NCBI GenBank assembly: GCA_000827325.1
Contig: KN832873.1
Span: forward strand, 65,037-129,036
Length of the DNA stretch: 64,000 nt
Direction: 5' to 3'
From: Oidiodendron maius Zn
Taxonomy: Eukaryota; Ascomycota; Leotiomycetes; Myxotrichaceae
The position numbers were made by a program, and so were the translations under genes. Numbering within the stretch: the first letter of the stretch is position 1; each line of letters opens with the position of its first letter. This document shows positions 42,041 to 53,879 of this stretch, piece after piece. Below the pieces are notes generated by a model. That model did not search any database, was not told the origin of the DNA, and saw only the letters and a list, made by a program, of their open reading frames with translations.

Positions 42041-42726
42041 TATAGTAATCTTTATAGTAATACTAGTTATAGATATATCTCTATAAATGCTTAAGGTATA
42101 TATTATATAGACTAGAATCGTTAGCTCGTTTACTCCGCATCGGCTGACGATTAATAGAGCTCCAGACTCATGGCCACCCGTTTCGCCTATCGAAAACCGT
42201 CTACGAAACATACAATGCATTGACCTACTAGTCGTGCGTTTCTTGGATTCGAGGGTTCGTCAACACGGCCAAGTCAGCCATTCCGGACCTACCATTCCGA
42301 TTCAAATCCTTCCGAGAGGCTTAGTCAAGAGGCCCAATTAGGCGAATTACAGTTACAAACAAAGCTTCAAAGAGTTGAAAAGAGGAAGGTTATATTTCGA
42401 TATCTGACGACCCAAGTTTCTAAGGAATCAGACAATAGGGTCACTTTTCTTGTTGAAAGTTAAATCACAAGTCACTTACCATCACATTGTCGTGCATATT
42501 AATAGAAATCGGATGTTCAACTACTTAAGTACATTTTGCCCAAGCTACGATCCCACGCCGCTTTCCCTACTAGAAGTGCAGCGGCGTGTGCTTAAGCATG
42601 GCCGACGATTAGACTTCTACCGCGTAGACTATATTGCTTCACTCCTCGTCAGTCTGCATTCCATCTGGTCTTCTGGTCTTCCGACACTATATCCCGCAGA
42701 ACAACACAGTTGCTAATCTGTCCCTT
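42041..42726. other. Intergenic, AT-rich start
   Basis: TA-rich for the first 80 bp after the regulator stop. The frame 42450..42716 has no motif. Nothing annotated. Confidence 0.5.
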
Positions 42727-43746
42727 TCACTGCCTCGGTGCCACGTGCACCACCACCTTACCGGCACTGGTGCCTTTCTTCAGGTGTGCAAACGCCTTGG
42801 CCACGTCCGCAAAATCAAAGCACGAATCCATCACTGTCTTCAGCTTGCCCTCTCCCATCCACTGTGCAATTTGTACCAAATCATCATGCCTGTTCTTTGT
42901 AACGTACATTACAAACTTGTTCTTGCCACCACCCAACACTGCTGGTCGGAGCAACGAGCTCGCGAGGTTTGCGGCGCTCCTGAGTGACACTGCGCCGCCA
43001 ACAAATACATACTTTGCTTCTGGGAGGAGAAAAGCAGAAGACAACGAGTAGAGATTTGGAGGCGAGTTGCCCACGTTGTCGACAACGTGGCTGTAGGTGT
43101 GTCCTGATTTCTTTAGAGCCTCCGTCACATCTGCTGTCTTGTAGTCGATAATTTCGTCAGCACCAAGTTCCTTGCAAAGTGTAGCCTTGCTTGTTGAGCA
43201 GGATACTGTAACGTAGCAGCCCAAGATCTTGGCAATCTGGATGCCAAATGTCCCCGTGCCTCCAGAGCCGCCGTTGATAAAGATCTTGTCCCCGGCCTTG
43301 ACGTAGGGCTTAATTGACTGATATGCTGTCAGCGCTGTTGTCGGCGCACCGGCAGCCAGGTCGAGGTCAAACTCCTTTGGGAGCAAAGCGTAGCCATCAC
43401 GAGGCACAATAACATATTCTGAGAGCGATCCTGGTGCCTGGGTGGGGTCCAGGCGAGCCAACACGTTATCACCAACGTTGAGATCTGTCACGCCCTCGCC
43501 GACGGAGACGACCCGGCCACTGAGATCCATGCCGAGCGTTTTCGGGAACGTCGTGATGGCCCGGGCGGCAATGCCCAGCCCGGGCACCTTGTAGTCTGCA
43601 GGATTGATGCCCGCGCTGACGACTTGTACCAAGAGCTCACCGGCTTGAAGCGGCCGAGAGGGCTGGGGTTCATGGTCGACGAGAGTCAGTTTGTCCTCGA
43701 CCGAGCCAGGAGATAAAACCTGCCAAGCCTTCATATGTTCTGCCAT
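42727..43746 (-). CDS. Zinc-free MDR / quinone oxidoreductase-like protein
   Basis: Single exon, 339 aa, from ATG 43746 (MAEHMKAWQVLSPG). The GroES-like N-domain (GELLVQVVSAGINPADYKV) is followed by a Rossmann domain with GGSGGTGTFGIQIAKILGC and ELGADEIIDYK. No structural or catalytic zinc cysteine pattern is present, so it falls with NADPH quinone oxidoreductases/zeta-crystallin or enoyl-reductase-like MDRs. It catalyses NAD(P)H-dependent reduction of a carbonyl or enone; the substrate is unknown. Intact, no introns. Confidence 0.87.
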   Translation of the reverse strand: MAEHMKAWQVLSPGSVEDKLTLVDHEPQPSRPLQAGELLVQVVSAGINPADYKVPGLGIAARAITTFPKTLGMDLSGRVVSVGEGVTDLNVGDNVLARLDPTQAPGSLSEYVIVPRDGYALLPKEFDLDLAAGAPTTALTAYQSIKPYVKAGDKIFINGGSGGTGTFGIQIAKILGCYVTVSCSTSKATLCKELGADEIIDYKTADVTEALKKSGHTYSHVVDNVGNSPPNLYSLSSAFLLPEAKYVFVGGAVSLRSAANLASSLLRPAVLGGGKNKFVMYVTKNRHDDLVQIAQWMGEGKLKTVMDSCFDFADVAKAFAHLKKGTSAGKVVVHVAPRQ

Positions 43747-44697
43747 ATTAAATGCTTTCGTAAAGGAAATGCTCGATTGATCACATCCCCAGATCTCACG
43801 TATTGGACAGATGAAGTCGCATCAATGGACACATGTACAATGACGCTAAGGCCCTTACTTATGTCAGAGTTACACCGAAGACTAGTGAGCATGCAGAGAG
43901 ACTTAGGGCCTGTTCGGGGTCGAATATGGGTCGAATACGGCGGGCTTAGGATACATAGGCACCCACATGCAGCGTTTATAGCCTCAATGTTACATGTAAA
44001 TAAAACACATCTGAGTGCCAAGGCTGAAGGCGGAGTGACAATACTTTGGGCCTCTACGTTACCTCCATACATCGTTAAGATAAGCGTCGAAACCTTTGTA
44101 AGAAAAGTTGCTAACTGTTTATAGGATGTGGAGTCTTTTCGCCTAGCCTAACAAAGGCGTTAGTGTAGAAGCTAGAGGCGTGGTATGCATTATAGACTTT
44201 ACTAGAATTTAGAATAATGTATGCTACTACACTTAGTTTTAACGCTTGCCTAAAATTGGCACTATAATGCGATAGGCATCCCCTATTAATAAAATTTTAT
44301 GCTTAACAAGTTTAATAATCGTCCTACTACACGTTCTTATCCTCTCTAAGTTCTTATATTATTTAGATGATTAATGAAAGAGGGGAGGAAGGTAGGAAGC
44401 GCGTTTCACTTTCTTCTACATTATAATAAGTTCTTCCTTCGTTCTTTAGCTACGTCACATGTAGATCTCCTCTTATTCATCGGCCGGATTTTCGGTCACC
44501 AACGATACGACCTTCTCGTAGTCAACCCCGCATTCGTGCTCCCCTGCAACGGCACTTGCATCTGATGCTATTGGCAAGAATGGACTTGGCATGTTTAAAT
44601 AAATTCCGGTGCTTAACTCTTCGACCTTTGAAGTGTACTTTTATCTGCCAGATAGCTGTTGAATCTTATTCTGTATCGTTGACGTTTCTGGAACAGG
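43747..44697. other. Intergenic
   Basis: Upstream regions of the divergent MDR and beta-mannosidase genes. It is AT-rich at 44140-44400 with weak inverted similarity between GCGTTAGTGTAG and the TACTACACTTAG region, too weak to call a MITE. No gene. Confidence 0.5.
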
Positions 44698-47696
44698 ATG
44701 CGCACTTCACGTTTCGGCAAGGCGTTGCTACTGGCGGCAGGTCTTACGCTATGTACTATCGCGCAGCATGTAACTGATCTCGGCGGCAATGGCTGGACAG
44801 TGACAAACTCGGAAGGAAATGTGACCGTGCCTGGTTCTTTGCCATCGCAGGTACATCTGGACCTGTTTGCGGCAAATGTTATTGGTGACCCGTCTCAACC
44901 TCCTAATTCCTGAGTAATACTAACTCGAGATCCTTGTACAGGGGATCCGTAGGCGGAATTCTCACCACATATTAACCCAACTATTCTGACAGTAAGTTAG
45001 GTACTATGGCTTGAATGATATTAATCTTCGTTGGATAGCTTGGTCGAATTGGACCTATACCAGCGAACCAATAGCCGGACTGTGAGTTTGTGGCTTAATT
45101 CATTTGTTACAAGGTTGACCGCTACTCTAGACTTGATAGCGCAGCCGATAGTTGGCTTGTCTTCGATGGCCTGGACACCTTCGCGACTATCGAGCTGTGT
45201 GGACAGCCAGTTGGCACGGCGAATAACCAATTCCGCCAATGGACATACGATGTTTCAGGCATCCTCAAGTCTTGCCAAGGCGAACCCGTCATCAATATTA
45301 ATTTTGCCAGCGCTCCAACAATTGCAATTAACATCGCAAATGAATCAGGACAGGAAAGTGAGTTTTGTATTAAATATCGCTTGTTAAGATCATATGTCTA
45401 ACTGTTTACAGCGTTTCCTTCAGTCCAAAGCTACTTCGAATTTGATTATCATTACTTCATTCGAAAAGAGCAATCCGACTTTGGGTGGGATTGGGGCCCC
45501 GCTTTCTCTCCCGCAGGACCTTGGAAGCCGGCATATGTGGTGCAATTCCAGCCTGGTGATGGACTCTATGTGCTCAATACAGCCTTAGATATATTCCGCC
45601 AGGGTCAGATCAACTGGCTCCCTCCTGACCAATCCAAACCATGGGTGGTGAATGCTAGTATCGATTTTCTGGGGACGCTTCCTGAAGGAGCTTCAATGCA
45701 TATCGATATTGATGACTCTGGCACCGGCTCTTCGATTGCGTCAGGTTTGCTGGATGATGTCACCATTCTGGGGAATACGATTACGGGAAACACAGTTATA
45801 CAGCCAAACATCCCCAAGCTCTGGTGGCCACTAGATATGGGAAATCAGAACCTTTATAATGTGACAGTCAGCATCATGGATAAGAACAACAAGGCCCTGG
45901 CCACTGTGACCAAGCGGACAGGCTTCCGCACCATCTTTCTGAACCAAAGAAATATTACCGAGGAGCAGCTTGCACAAGGCATTGCGCCCGGGGCAAATTG
46001 GCATTTTGAAATTAACGGACATGAGTTTTATGCCAAAGGATCGAATTTCATCCCACCCGATGCCTTCTGGCCGAGGGTTACCGCAGAACGCATGAACAGT
46101 CTCTTCGAGACTGTGGTCGCCGGCAATCAAAATATGCTTCGAGTATGGGCATCCGGAGCCTATCTCCCTGACTTTATCTACGATATTGCTGATGCGCGCG
46201 GGGTTTTGCTATGGAGCGAGTTCGAATTCAGCGATGCGTTATACCCCGTGGATCAACCTTTTCTCGACAACGTCGCGGCCGAGGTCTCGTACAACGTCCG
46301 TCGCCTGAACCACCATCCGTCACTGGCAGTTTGGGCGGGCGGCAACGAAATGGAAAGTCTGGAGCTCCCCGAGGCGCAGTCTGACGATCCCTCTGCGTAT
46401 CCTAAATATCAGGCCGAATACGAGAAATTGTTTATCAGTTTGATTGCGCCTCTGGTTTGGGAGAATTCCCATTCCATTAGTTATATGCCTAGTTCCACAC
46501 AGAATGGATATATCACGATCGACCCTTCCCTGGCTGTGCCGATTGTGGAGAGATACCAAAATGTCACCGCGCACCACTATTATGGCGATAGCGACTATTA
46601 CAACTACGACCCCAGTGTAGCTTTTGACCTGAACACCTACCCGGTGGACCGCTTTGCAAATGAGTTTGGCTTTCACAGCATGCCCAGTCTACAGACATGG
46701 CAACAGGCGGTTGACAACGACGATCTGCAACTCAACAGCACCGTGGTTCTATTGCGAACCCATCACAACCCGCCCGGGGGCCTTGGGGTCAGCACGGCTG
46801 GCGGCCAAGGGGGAATGGACCAGATGACGAGCGCGGTACAGACATACTATCCGATTCCGTCCAGGGCAGATCCCCTGGCCAACTTCAGCTCGTGGTGTCT
46901 GGCAACCCAGCGATTCCAGGCCGACATGATGAAGTCGGAGATTGCGTTCTACAGACGCGGAAGCGGGATGGCAGAGCGACAGCTGGGGTCACTTTACTGG
47001 CAGTTGGAAGATATCTGGCAAGCGCCGACCTGGTCATCGGTGGAGACCGGTGGGCGTTGGAAGGTGTTACACTACGTTGCCACAGATATCTATAAACATG
47101 TGATTATTCACCCATACTGGGACTATAACGAGGGCGACCTGAATATCACCGTCACCTCTGACCTGTGGGAGTCCGTCTCAGGAACGGTTAAACTGACCTG
47201 GCTGGATCTCAAAGGCAAGCCACTGCACAAGAATGCGAACATGCCCTCCAAAGTGGATTTCACCGTTGGCGCCATCAATTCCACCAACGTCTACACTAAT
47301 AATATCAACAACATCCCTATCCCGGATCTCCGAGATGCTATCCTAATACTCTCCATGGAAGCGTCGGGCCACCTACCAAATAATGATAACGAGATCCAAT
47401 TTACGCACGAAAACTATTTCTTGCCTGTCTGGCCAAATCAAGCTAAGCTAGTCAATCCGGAACTCAGCCTTTCCTACGACGCGAAGACGACGGAATTTAC
47501 GGTCGAGGCCAAGGCAGGCGTCGCATTGTACACCTGGCTCGACTATCCTGCAGGCACCGTGGGATATTTTGATACTAATTCTTTTTTTCTTGTTCCTGGA
47601 AAGCCGAAGAAGATTCCATTTTCTGTGCAGACCGATACGTCAAATGGCGCGTGGGCAAAAGCAGTCACTGTAGAGAGTCTTTGGAACCAGAGCTAG
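44698..47696 (+). CDS. mndA: Secreted beta-mannosidase, GH2
   Basis: Four exons, 44698..44891, 45001..45081, 45131..45357 and 45412..47696, giving 928 aa, the length of fungal type-A beta-mannosidases. A signal peptide is visible (RFGKALLLAAGLTLCTIAQ). Family landmarks: YYGLNDINLRWIAWSNWTY, DSWLVFDGLDTFATIELCG, KEQSDFGWDWGPAFSPAGPW, acid/base Glu480 (GGNEMESLEL) and nucleophile Glu585 (NEFGFHSMPS). It hydrolyses terminal beta-1,4-mannose from manno-oligosaccharides outside the cell. The first donor reads GTCTCA, poor for a fungal donor, yet the join gives the conserved DPYYGLND. Many N-x-S/T sites. It likely acts with the neighbouring alpha-galactosidase on galactomannan. Confidence 0.9.
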
Positions 47697-48618
47697 TAAG
47701 AATAATTCCATAAAGGAACTCGACTGTCATATGGGCCAAGTGTCTAGTGATTCTCTCCAGCTTTCACAAAGTCTTTGGTCACGATGCAGTGGAGAAAAGA
47801 ACAAAAAAGATGTAGACAGTTGGTTTAAAGAGCGGGACAGAATATTAGGGCATGATGCCTATAAAACTTCTTGAACTGAGGCAATATAGGTGCACAGGTT
47901 GTAGTCAGGAATCAAGGTGAAACTCAGTGTTATATTAAGTGATGCAGAGACAACTAAAGTAAGAAGAGATTCAGGAGAACTAGAGCCTTTTATGCTCACT
48001 ACTATACACTCAATTGAGTCACCAAATAGGCTCCCACCTGGTTACCTTATAGGCACCAGTAGGCAGCCTAATAGGCAGATGTATAGTATGTGTAAATGTG
48101 CCTGAAGCCCTAGGACCTAGTCAATAAAACTTATTATGGTGAAAGCCCTATGATAAGAATGCAGGATATAAGAATATTGTGCTATAATTCTTGGTAATAT
48201 TCTTAAATTCCTGAGAATTTCCTCTGAGATTCATGGTTTTTCCCGGACATGAGTACCTTTTTATAACGTAGTTGTACTGTAAATATTTTGCATGACTCTT
48301 GGTTATCCACAACCAAATTGAGCACTTAATTTTATATCAAAGCAGATAAGTAAGGTACATTATTTGGCCAATTAAACCGTCATCGACTTTTGAGCAAGTG
48401 AGCTTCCATGTTCCAGTTGATACCCGCATATCTGAGACGCATAGACTTACCCTCTGATCTTACTAACAGAATGGCATGCTTTGATTATTTAAGTAGATCT
48501 TTAGAGAAGTATACACGCTTGATACATTTGCAACGGTCACCTTTAGGGTTGATGTTTAAACCTCATTAATAAGTTGCCACTATGTTGGTTCACTAAATAT
48601 CCTCGTCTTTCTTATTCT
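47697..48618. other. Intergenic
   Basis: Convergent spacer between two glycosidase genes; AT-rich, with no recognised feature. A short plus-strand frame 47917-48105 has no homology. Confidence 0.5.
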
Positions 48619-50421
48619 CTAGTGTCCCTTAATATTTAGAAGCTGTGACTCGTTTTCATCAAGATAAGCAGTATAAGAATGTAAGACCTTGCTCGAGTTC
48701 CCCTTCCAGACATCCGTGAATGTCCATGTTCCTTCGACACCCAAGTCATGGAGGGACACAGTTACAGGCTGCACACCAGTGACATACGTTCCGAACCCTC
48801 CCTCGCTCTCATCACTTCCATAGTTAGCAATAATTACGTAGCCTTCCTTGGCCGTGGTTGGGCCAGCAATCCACGCCTGTAGCTGTTGTGCGAGATTACT
48901 TCCAGTTCCAGGGTTACGAGGCTGCATCGGGTATTGAGCAAAAAAGTTCGCCGCTTGAACCGACTGTGAACTCGTTAATAATTTAATTCCGAGATCATCG
49001 AGTGTAGTGAGATCCGAGCCAATAATTAGATTTGCAGCAGCGCCAAGCCAGTGGTTCATTATGGTATAGCGTTGAGAGTCGCTCATTCCGGTCACATTTT
49101 GAGGGTTTCCCACAAAGAGATTATCCATATCTGGATAGATTGTGATAGGAACCTCACGTTGTTTTTGCAACGAGATAAATTGTCGATAGTTGTCAATTGC
49201 ACGTTGGACTTGTTGCCAGGCCACGAACGTATCTTGGCCGTAATTATTGATATCTTGATCCGTTCTCATAGAGTCAGCGAGACTGCTCCAGAGTGGTAAG
49301 TATGTCTCATTACGGCAAAGCTTCCAGGAGAGATCCAGTCGTATCTGCTGTCCAGATTTCTCAATGGCGTTTTGATAGGCTTGTACTGCAGGACTATTAT
49401 TACAGAGAATATTCGCTCCGTTTTGAGGGCTTCCTGGAGTAACAAAGTCGAGTTTAATCACATCCACACCCCAGGATACCCACAGCTCGATTAAAGAGTC
49501 ATGCCATTGTTGCACGCCGTCCTTAGAAAAATCCCAGTCACAATAATCAAGCGCATCATTGTTGCCGATGAGGACATCACTAACCGTGACGTTTGTTCCC
49601 ATGATTGTCTTATTTCCAGCTTCGCACGGAACGCCCGGAATGGCATAGACACCCATTTTTAGTCCGAGGCTATGGAGGAATGTGCCAAGTTTTGGTAAAT
49701 CAAATAATGTACTGTTGAAGTTGATTCTTCCATATTCATCAACAGAACCAGACCAGCCTGCATCTAAACTGCAGACATCATAGCCCATGGCTTTGAATTC
49801 CGGTTTGGCAAGGACTGAGCACTGTCTGATTACATTTTCCTGATCGAAATTAGTCCAGCTAGGAGTTGTCATAGGAGTAGCTTGAATGCCCCAGGAGTTC
49901 CACCCCCTTCCAGAGGAGTTAAACCCATTCCGAGTCCTGCCCGTTTCAAGGACCTGCAACTTTCCTCCGTGGTGTTCAGGCTGTGGATAACATCCATTAA
50001 GGACTCGGTCGTTTCGATTCTGAATGCAGAATTTAGGACCTATAGTACTTATAGTACCATTTGACGAGGAGTAGCAAGGGTCCTCTGCAGCCATCCAGTA
50101 CCACTGTCCGTCTGATCCATCATCCCAGGTGCCAGTTGTGTGCCCATTTAGAAGACAGAAGTTAAGAATATCGCCGAAGGCAGCTGCATATTGGCTGTTA
50201 CTCCCGCCAGAAGGCTGTTGCTCCATATAAAGAGTTCCTGCAAGATTTTGACAGTATTGCTGACTTATATTCGCACCAAACTGCTGAATACAGACTTGGG
50301 CCGTTTGCCAGCATTCTTCAGTGAAGTTCACTGATCCCGGTGCATAGTTGTAGCCACAATTCCATTGGGCAGCAACTGGGCTGATTGTAATAAAAAAAAG
50401 AACGGCAAGTTTTGGATCCAT
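48619..50421 (-). CDS. Secreted alpha-galactosidase, GH27
   Basis: Single exon, 600 aa, from ATG 50421. Signal peptide MDPKLAVLFFITISPVAAQ. Landmarks: GRGWNSWGIQATPM, GYDVCSLDAGWSG, the nucleophile in VIKLDFVTPG (Asp325) and the acid/base Asp in MRTDQDINNY (about 388-390), DLSWKLCRNETYLP, and a C-terminal beta-domain. It removes alpha-1,6-galactose from galactomannan and raffinose-type sugars. The N-terminal extension of about 165 residues (WNCGYNYAPGSVNFTEECW, cysteine-rich) before the catalytic domain is longer than in the classic AglB type, so this is a divergent branch. Intact; a T-rich stretch in the signal peptide region is coding. Confidence 0.88.
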   Translation of the reverse strand: MDPKLAVLFFITISPVAAQWNCGYNYAPGSVNFTEECWQTAQVCIQQFGANISQQYCQNLAGTLYMEQQPSGGSNSQYAAAFGDILNFCLLNGHTTGTWDDGSDGQWYWMAAEDPCYSSSNGTISTIGPKFCIQNRNDRVLNGCYPQPEHHGGKLQVLETGRTRNGFNSSGRGWNSWGIQATPMTTPSWTNFDQENVIRQCSVLAKPEFKAMGYDVCSLDAGWSGSVDEYGRINFNSTLFDLPKLGTFLHSLGLKMGVYAIPGVPCEAGNKTIMGTNVTVSDVLIGNNDALDYCDWDFSKDGVQQWHDSLIELWVSWGVDVIKLDFVTPGSPQNGANILCNNSPAVQAYQNAIEKSGQQIRLDLSWKLCRNETYLPLWSSLADSMRTDQDINNYGQDTFVAWQQVQRAIDNYRQFISLQKQREVPITIYPDMDNLFVGNPQNVTGMSDSQRYTIMNHWLGAAANLIIGSDLTTLDDLGIKLLTSSQSVQAANFFAQYPMQPRNPGTGSNLAQQLQAWIAGPTTAKEGYVIIANYGSDESEGGFGTYVTGVQPVTVSLHDLGVEGTWTFTDVWKGNSSKVLHSYTAYLDENESQLLNIKGH

Positions 50422-51770
50422 TTCGTTCTGAGTTACTTAAGGCTCCTCTCGGTGTCTGAATGATAATACTGTGAGAATTAAGTTTCTTCCCCTTTTCATA
50501 ACGGTTTCTCCCCCGCATTTCACCCCCGTGCAGTAACCCCGTCTTTAGGCTGCGGAGTACGCAATGTATTGCGGATTAAACTGCATGTGACCCCATTGTC
50601 GCGCAATGCGTTGCTCAGAAGAGGAATTCTCGGCGCGGTTCTCGGCCGGTAGAACGGTGGAGTTTGCAGGTCGCACAGCACATCCTGGAGATTCTTACCC
50701 CGCTTATATTCTTACTTTAGTTGTACCCTTTTACAACCTCCACTCAACCCTAAATCGGAGCAGATACTACCTACGCTGTAACTAATATCTAAGTAGACTT
50801 AGTATTACTTCAGCTACTACACTATACTCGTTACTTCTCCCCTTTCTCGAAGGTATTACCGGGCGTTCCTATTGGTATCAATAAGGCCTCGTGGTGGCTC
50901 TAGCAGTACTGTTATAAGCCCTTCGGTCACACCGCTAGCCTAGTGCCTCTACAACTAGCCCAGGCTTCGCACCTTAATAACTTCGCAGCTAACCTACTTC
51001 CACCGGAATACGACGATATGTAGAGGTACCTCAAGAGTAGGATCAATTATTTATAAGCTGTCCCAGCCTAGGTCTTACACGATATAAGCACTAGCTGCGC
51101 AGCATCCCGTGATGATTCTGGCAATAAAGGAATATGTGAGGGTGGTTTCAGTAAGTCTGGAATAAATGTGAGGGTTTAGTAAAAAGCCGTAGAATAATTG
51201 GTCGAATGTACAATTTATTGGGGGGATAGTAGCGGCTTGACCCTAACCTTATTCAGGGCTGCCAAGTACGCTATGTGTGGCTGCCGGGACGAGGGGTTGC
51301 CAGGGGTATGATAACGAAATATGGTCCAACTTGATGCAGCACCATCATGCTACGCTAATGCCGAGACCCCGCAGTTTCATGGATTGCACAAGAGTTGGAG
51401 AAACGCAGGAACCGGAGAACCGGAGATACTGGCTATGTCGCACAGTTTCTACCGTAATATGAGCGGATAGAGTCACGGTTAAAGACATAATCAAACCCGA
51501 GAAGCAGATCAGGACTCGAAACCAAGGGAAGGACTTGCTACTGCGTGTCCGTCGAGTTCGTCTGGGTCTCCCTCTCTTCCGCCACATAAACTGATAACCA
51601 GCTGGCCCACGGTATACTGATTTACCCGGCAACCTAGCCAACTTTTCGGGCGGGAAACGATCCAGACAGGAAGGAACAGCACCTCCACCGTGCTGTATAA
51701 AACCTAATATCCTCCTCCAGGAAGGTTAGGAAGCTCAAGCCAGCACCCGGGTCACTCTACAACCTCGCCT
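50422..51770. other. Intergenic with possible degenerate repeat
   Basis: At 50690-51260 the sequence is rich in TAC/CTA steps and short T-to-A transitions, with no open frame; it looks like decayed transposon sequence. The rest, including the 51345-51641 minus frame, has no recognised motif. Confidence 0.45.
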
Positions 51771-52290
51771 ATGTTTTATTCTCGGCATGCAATGGCCACA
51801 GCAATACTGACAGCAATATTTCTCTGGGTAGGCTCAACCACTGCGCAGTACCCAGACTGTGTGAGCGGCTCTCTGCAATATAATACTATATGCAATAGCT
51901 CGGCGACCCTTAGCATGAGGGCAGCAGACTTAGTCAGTCTCCTTACTCTTGATGAAAAGATCCAGAATATGCAGAGCAACAGCCCTGGAGGTCCACTCCC
52001 TGGAAATCCCGCATAGAACTGGTGGCAAGAGGGTCTACATGGCGTGGGAGGCTCCCCAGGAGTCGTCTTTCAAGTTAGCAAATTTGGATTACCTAATTCC
52101 ACTTATGCAACCAGCTTTCCGCAACCTATTCAAATGGGGGCCGCGTTTGACGATGAGCTGATATTTGATGTAGCGACCGTGATTAGTATAGAGGCCCGCG
52201 CTTTTAGCAAAAACTTCAATCGCTCTGGACTTGACTTCTGGACCCCCAATATTAATCCTTTCCGTGACCCACGGTGGGGCCGCGGCCGTA
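51771..52290 (+). pseudogene. GH3 beta-xylosidase, 5' fragment
   Basis: Starts with ATG 51771 and a secretion-type leader (AILTAIFLWVGSTTAQ). Homology to fungal GH3 beta-xylosidases follows (LSMRAADLVSLLTLDEKIQN, then WWQEGLHGVGGSPGVVF, FPQPIQMGAAFDDELIF, LDFWTPNINPFRDPRWGRG). A TAG at 52014-52016 stands before NWW where a Tyr codon is expected, and the gene stops matching after RDPRWGRG, losing about two thirds of the protein including the nucleophile domain. It is a broken relic next to two intact glycosidases. Confidence 0.78.
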
Positions 52291-52605
52291 AAGCCCCCTT
52301 TTTGTTCCCTCTCCGTAGGATAGCCAATTATTTCAATGTTGCTCCTTACGTAGTACAGTCGCTTGCACCGCCGGCTTCCCCTGCCCAGGGGTTCTCGGCG
52401 TTCTTTCAATACGGCTAAGCGTATCGGCCAGGTTCCAAACTAAGCCACTGCCCGATGATCCTTATGTACATAATAAAGCCCTCCCAACAGTATCTCACTC
52501 CGTCTGAGGAGAAAGCCGTTCGCCACTAGCCAAGCATCACCACACTCGTTTACCTCTAACTTAGTCGATCGTTAATACTTGCATAGTCTGAACTCGCCCA
52601 ATAAG

Positions 52606-53364
52606 ATGAAGTACACAACTGCCGCCGCTCTCCTGTCCCTGGCCTCGGCAGCCAACTTGAGCTACGAGATCAGCGATTTCTCGGCAGCCTGCACGCCCGG
52701 AAGCACCAACTGTTTGTCCGTCCTCCTACCCCCACCCCCCTCACACGCAAAGTCATGACTACCTAGACACTGACAGTTTGCACAATATAGGTACGAACTT
52801 ACCATAGCTACTAGCAACAACCCTGAATTCAAAGAGAGCTGTGAGGCGATAGGGGCGAGCAACAACGGCGAGCTGCCCGCTGTCGGGGCGACCCAATGCG
52901 GAACGTACACCATCTCGGTTGCCAAGTCGGACAATGGTGGATTGGTTTTGACAGTTAATTCGGTCACGGAATCGCTGACGGGAACCTTCACCATATCCAG
53001 CGACGACCTGACGACCACGACGTCGGGCGCGAGCACAGTGCAGTCGTACACAGGCGACTCCGCCTTCACCATCGACATCCAGAACGCGTCTTCTACTTCG
53101 GCTTCTACCTCGGGCACTACAGCTTCTGTCTCAGGCACTACAGCTTCTGCCTCCGGCACTACTGCTTCTACCCTCACTGCGTCATCAGCCTCCTCTGCCT
53201 CTTCATCTGCCTCATCTGTTTCTCCCACTGCTGCCTCCACGCCATCTACCACAGGCACTACAACTTCAAGCTCCGCCAGCCCTAGCAAGACCAATGGTGC
53301 AACTCGGGAGAGCGCATTTGCTGGTGTCCTATTTGCTATTGGTCTAATGGCCTGCACCTTATGA
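52606..53364 (+). CDS. GPI-anchored Ser/Thr-rich surface protein
   Basis: Two exons, 52606..52715 and 52791..53364 (donor GTCCGT, acceptor TAG), giving 227 aa. A signal peptide (MKYTTAAALLSLASAA) is followed by a small cysteine-containing domain with the order NLSYEISDFSAACTPGSTNC, YELTIATSNNPEFKESCEA and QCGTYTISVAKS, a pattern found in secreted fungal cell-wall proteins of unknown function. A low-complexity S/T/A tail (repeated SGTTASVSGTTAS) and a hydrophobic C-terminal tail after a small-residue omega site complete a GPI-anchor pattern. Cell-wall location is inferred. The splice donor is assigned by frame; the residue at the join is uncertain. Confidence 0.72.
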
Positions 53365-53879
53365 GCAACCGCACTCAGGGCGGACTGCAGGTTTTGTCCA
53401 ATCACACTTTGGATGTTCAACGGTGTATTCTGCTACCAACTAAACTATATCCAGCATCGACCACCTCCATTTGACCCCCCTGCCTTAAACCTGACCTCGA
53501 TATTTTCTCATGTCACTTCGCCTGTGCTTGTCCCTTTTCTATCAAAATACTCCTCATTATTGGCCAAGAGTAAGAAGAGGGCTTAGTTAATGTGGCCCAA
53601 TAGTCTATATACAATGAGAGACGCGTTGCATATTGCGTCTATGTTTCCAATACTGCCTTCTCTCGTGGCTTGTATGTCTGACTTTTATATATTGTCTTCA
53701 CGTTTGTGTGTCTGCCTTATTCTCTTCATAGTAATTCTATAGAAGAAACCCAATCCACCTATAGATCTCTTCTATTTTAATCCGCTTTGCACCAACTTGG
53801 CCCGCCTTCCTTCTCAGTATACCGTTGTTCTAGGCACGATTGTGTCTCATCTTAGGAAGCAGGTAGTAGCAAGTGTTTA
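53365..53879. other. Intergenic
   Basis: Spacer after the surface protein gene; pyrimidine-rich, no recognised feature. Confidence 0.5.

Noticed and set aside
44140-44400. Possible MITE upstream of the beta-mannosidase
   Set aside because: Inverted similarity is weak and no target duplication could be found.
52662-53420. 252-codon minus ORF
   Set aside because: Antisense of the Ser/Thr-rich surface protein; the Val/Glu/Ala run is a repeat shadow.
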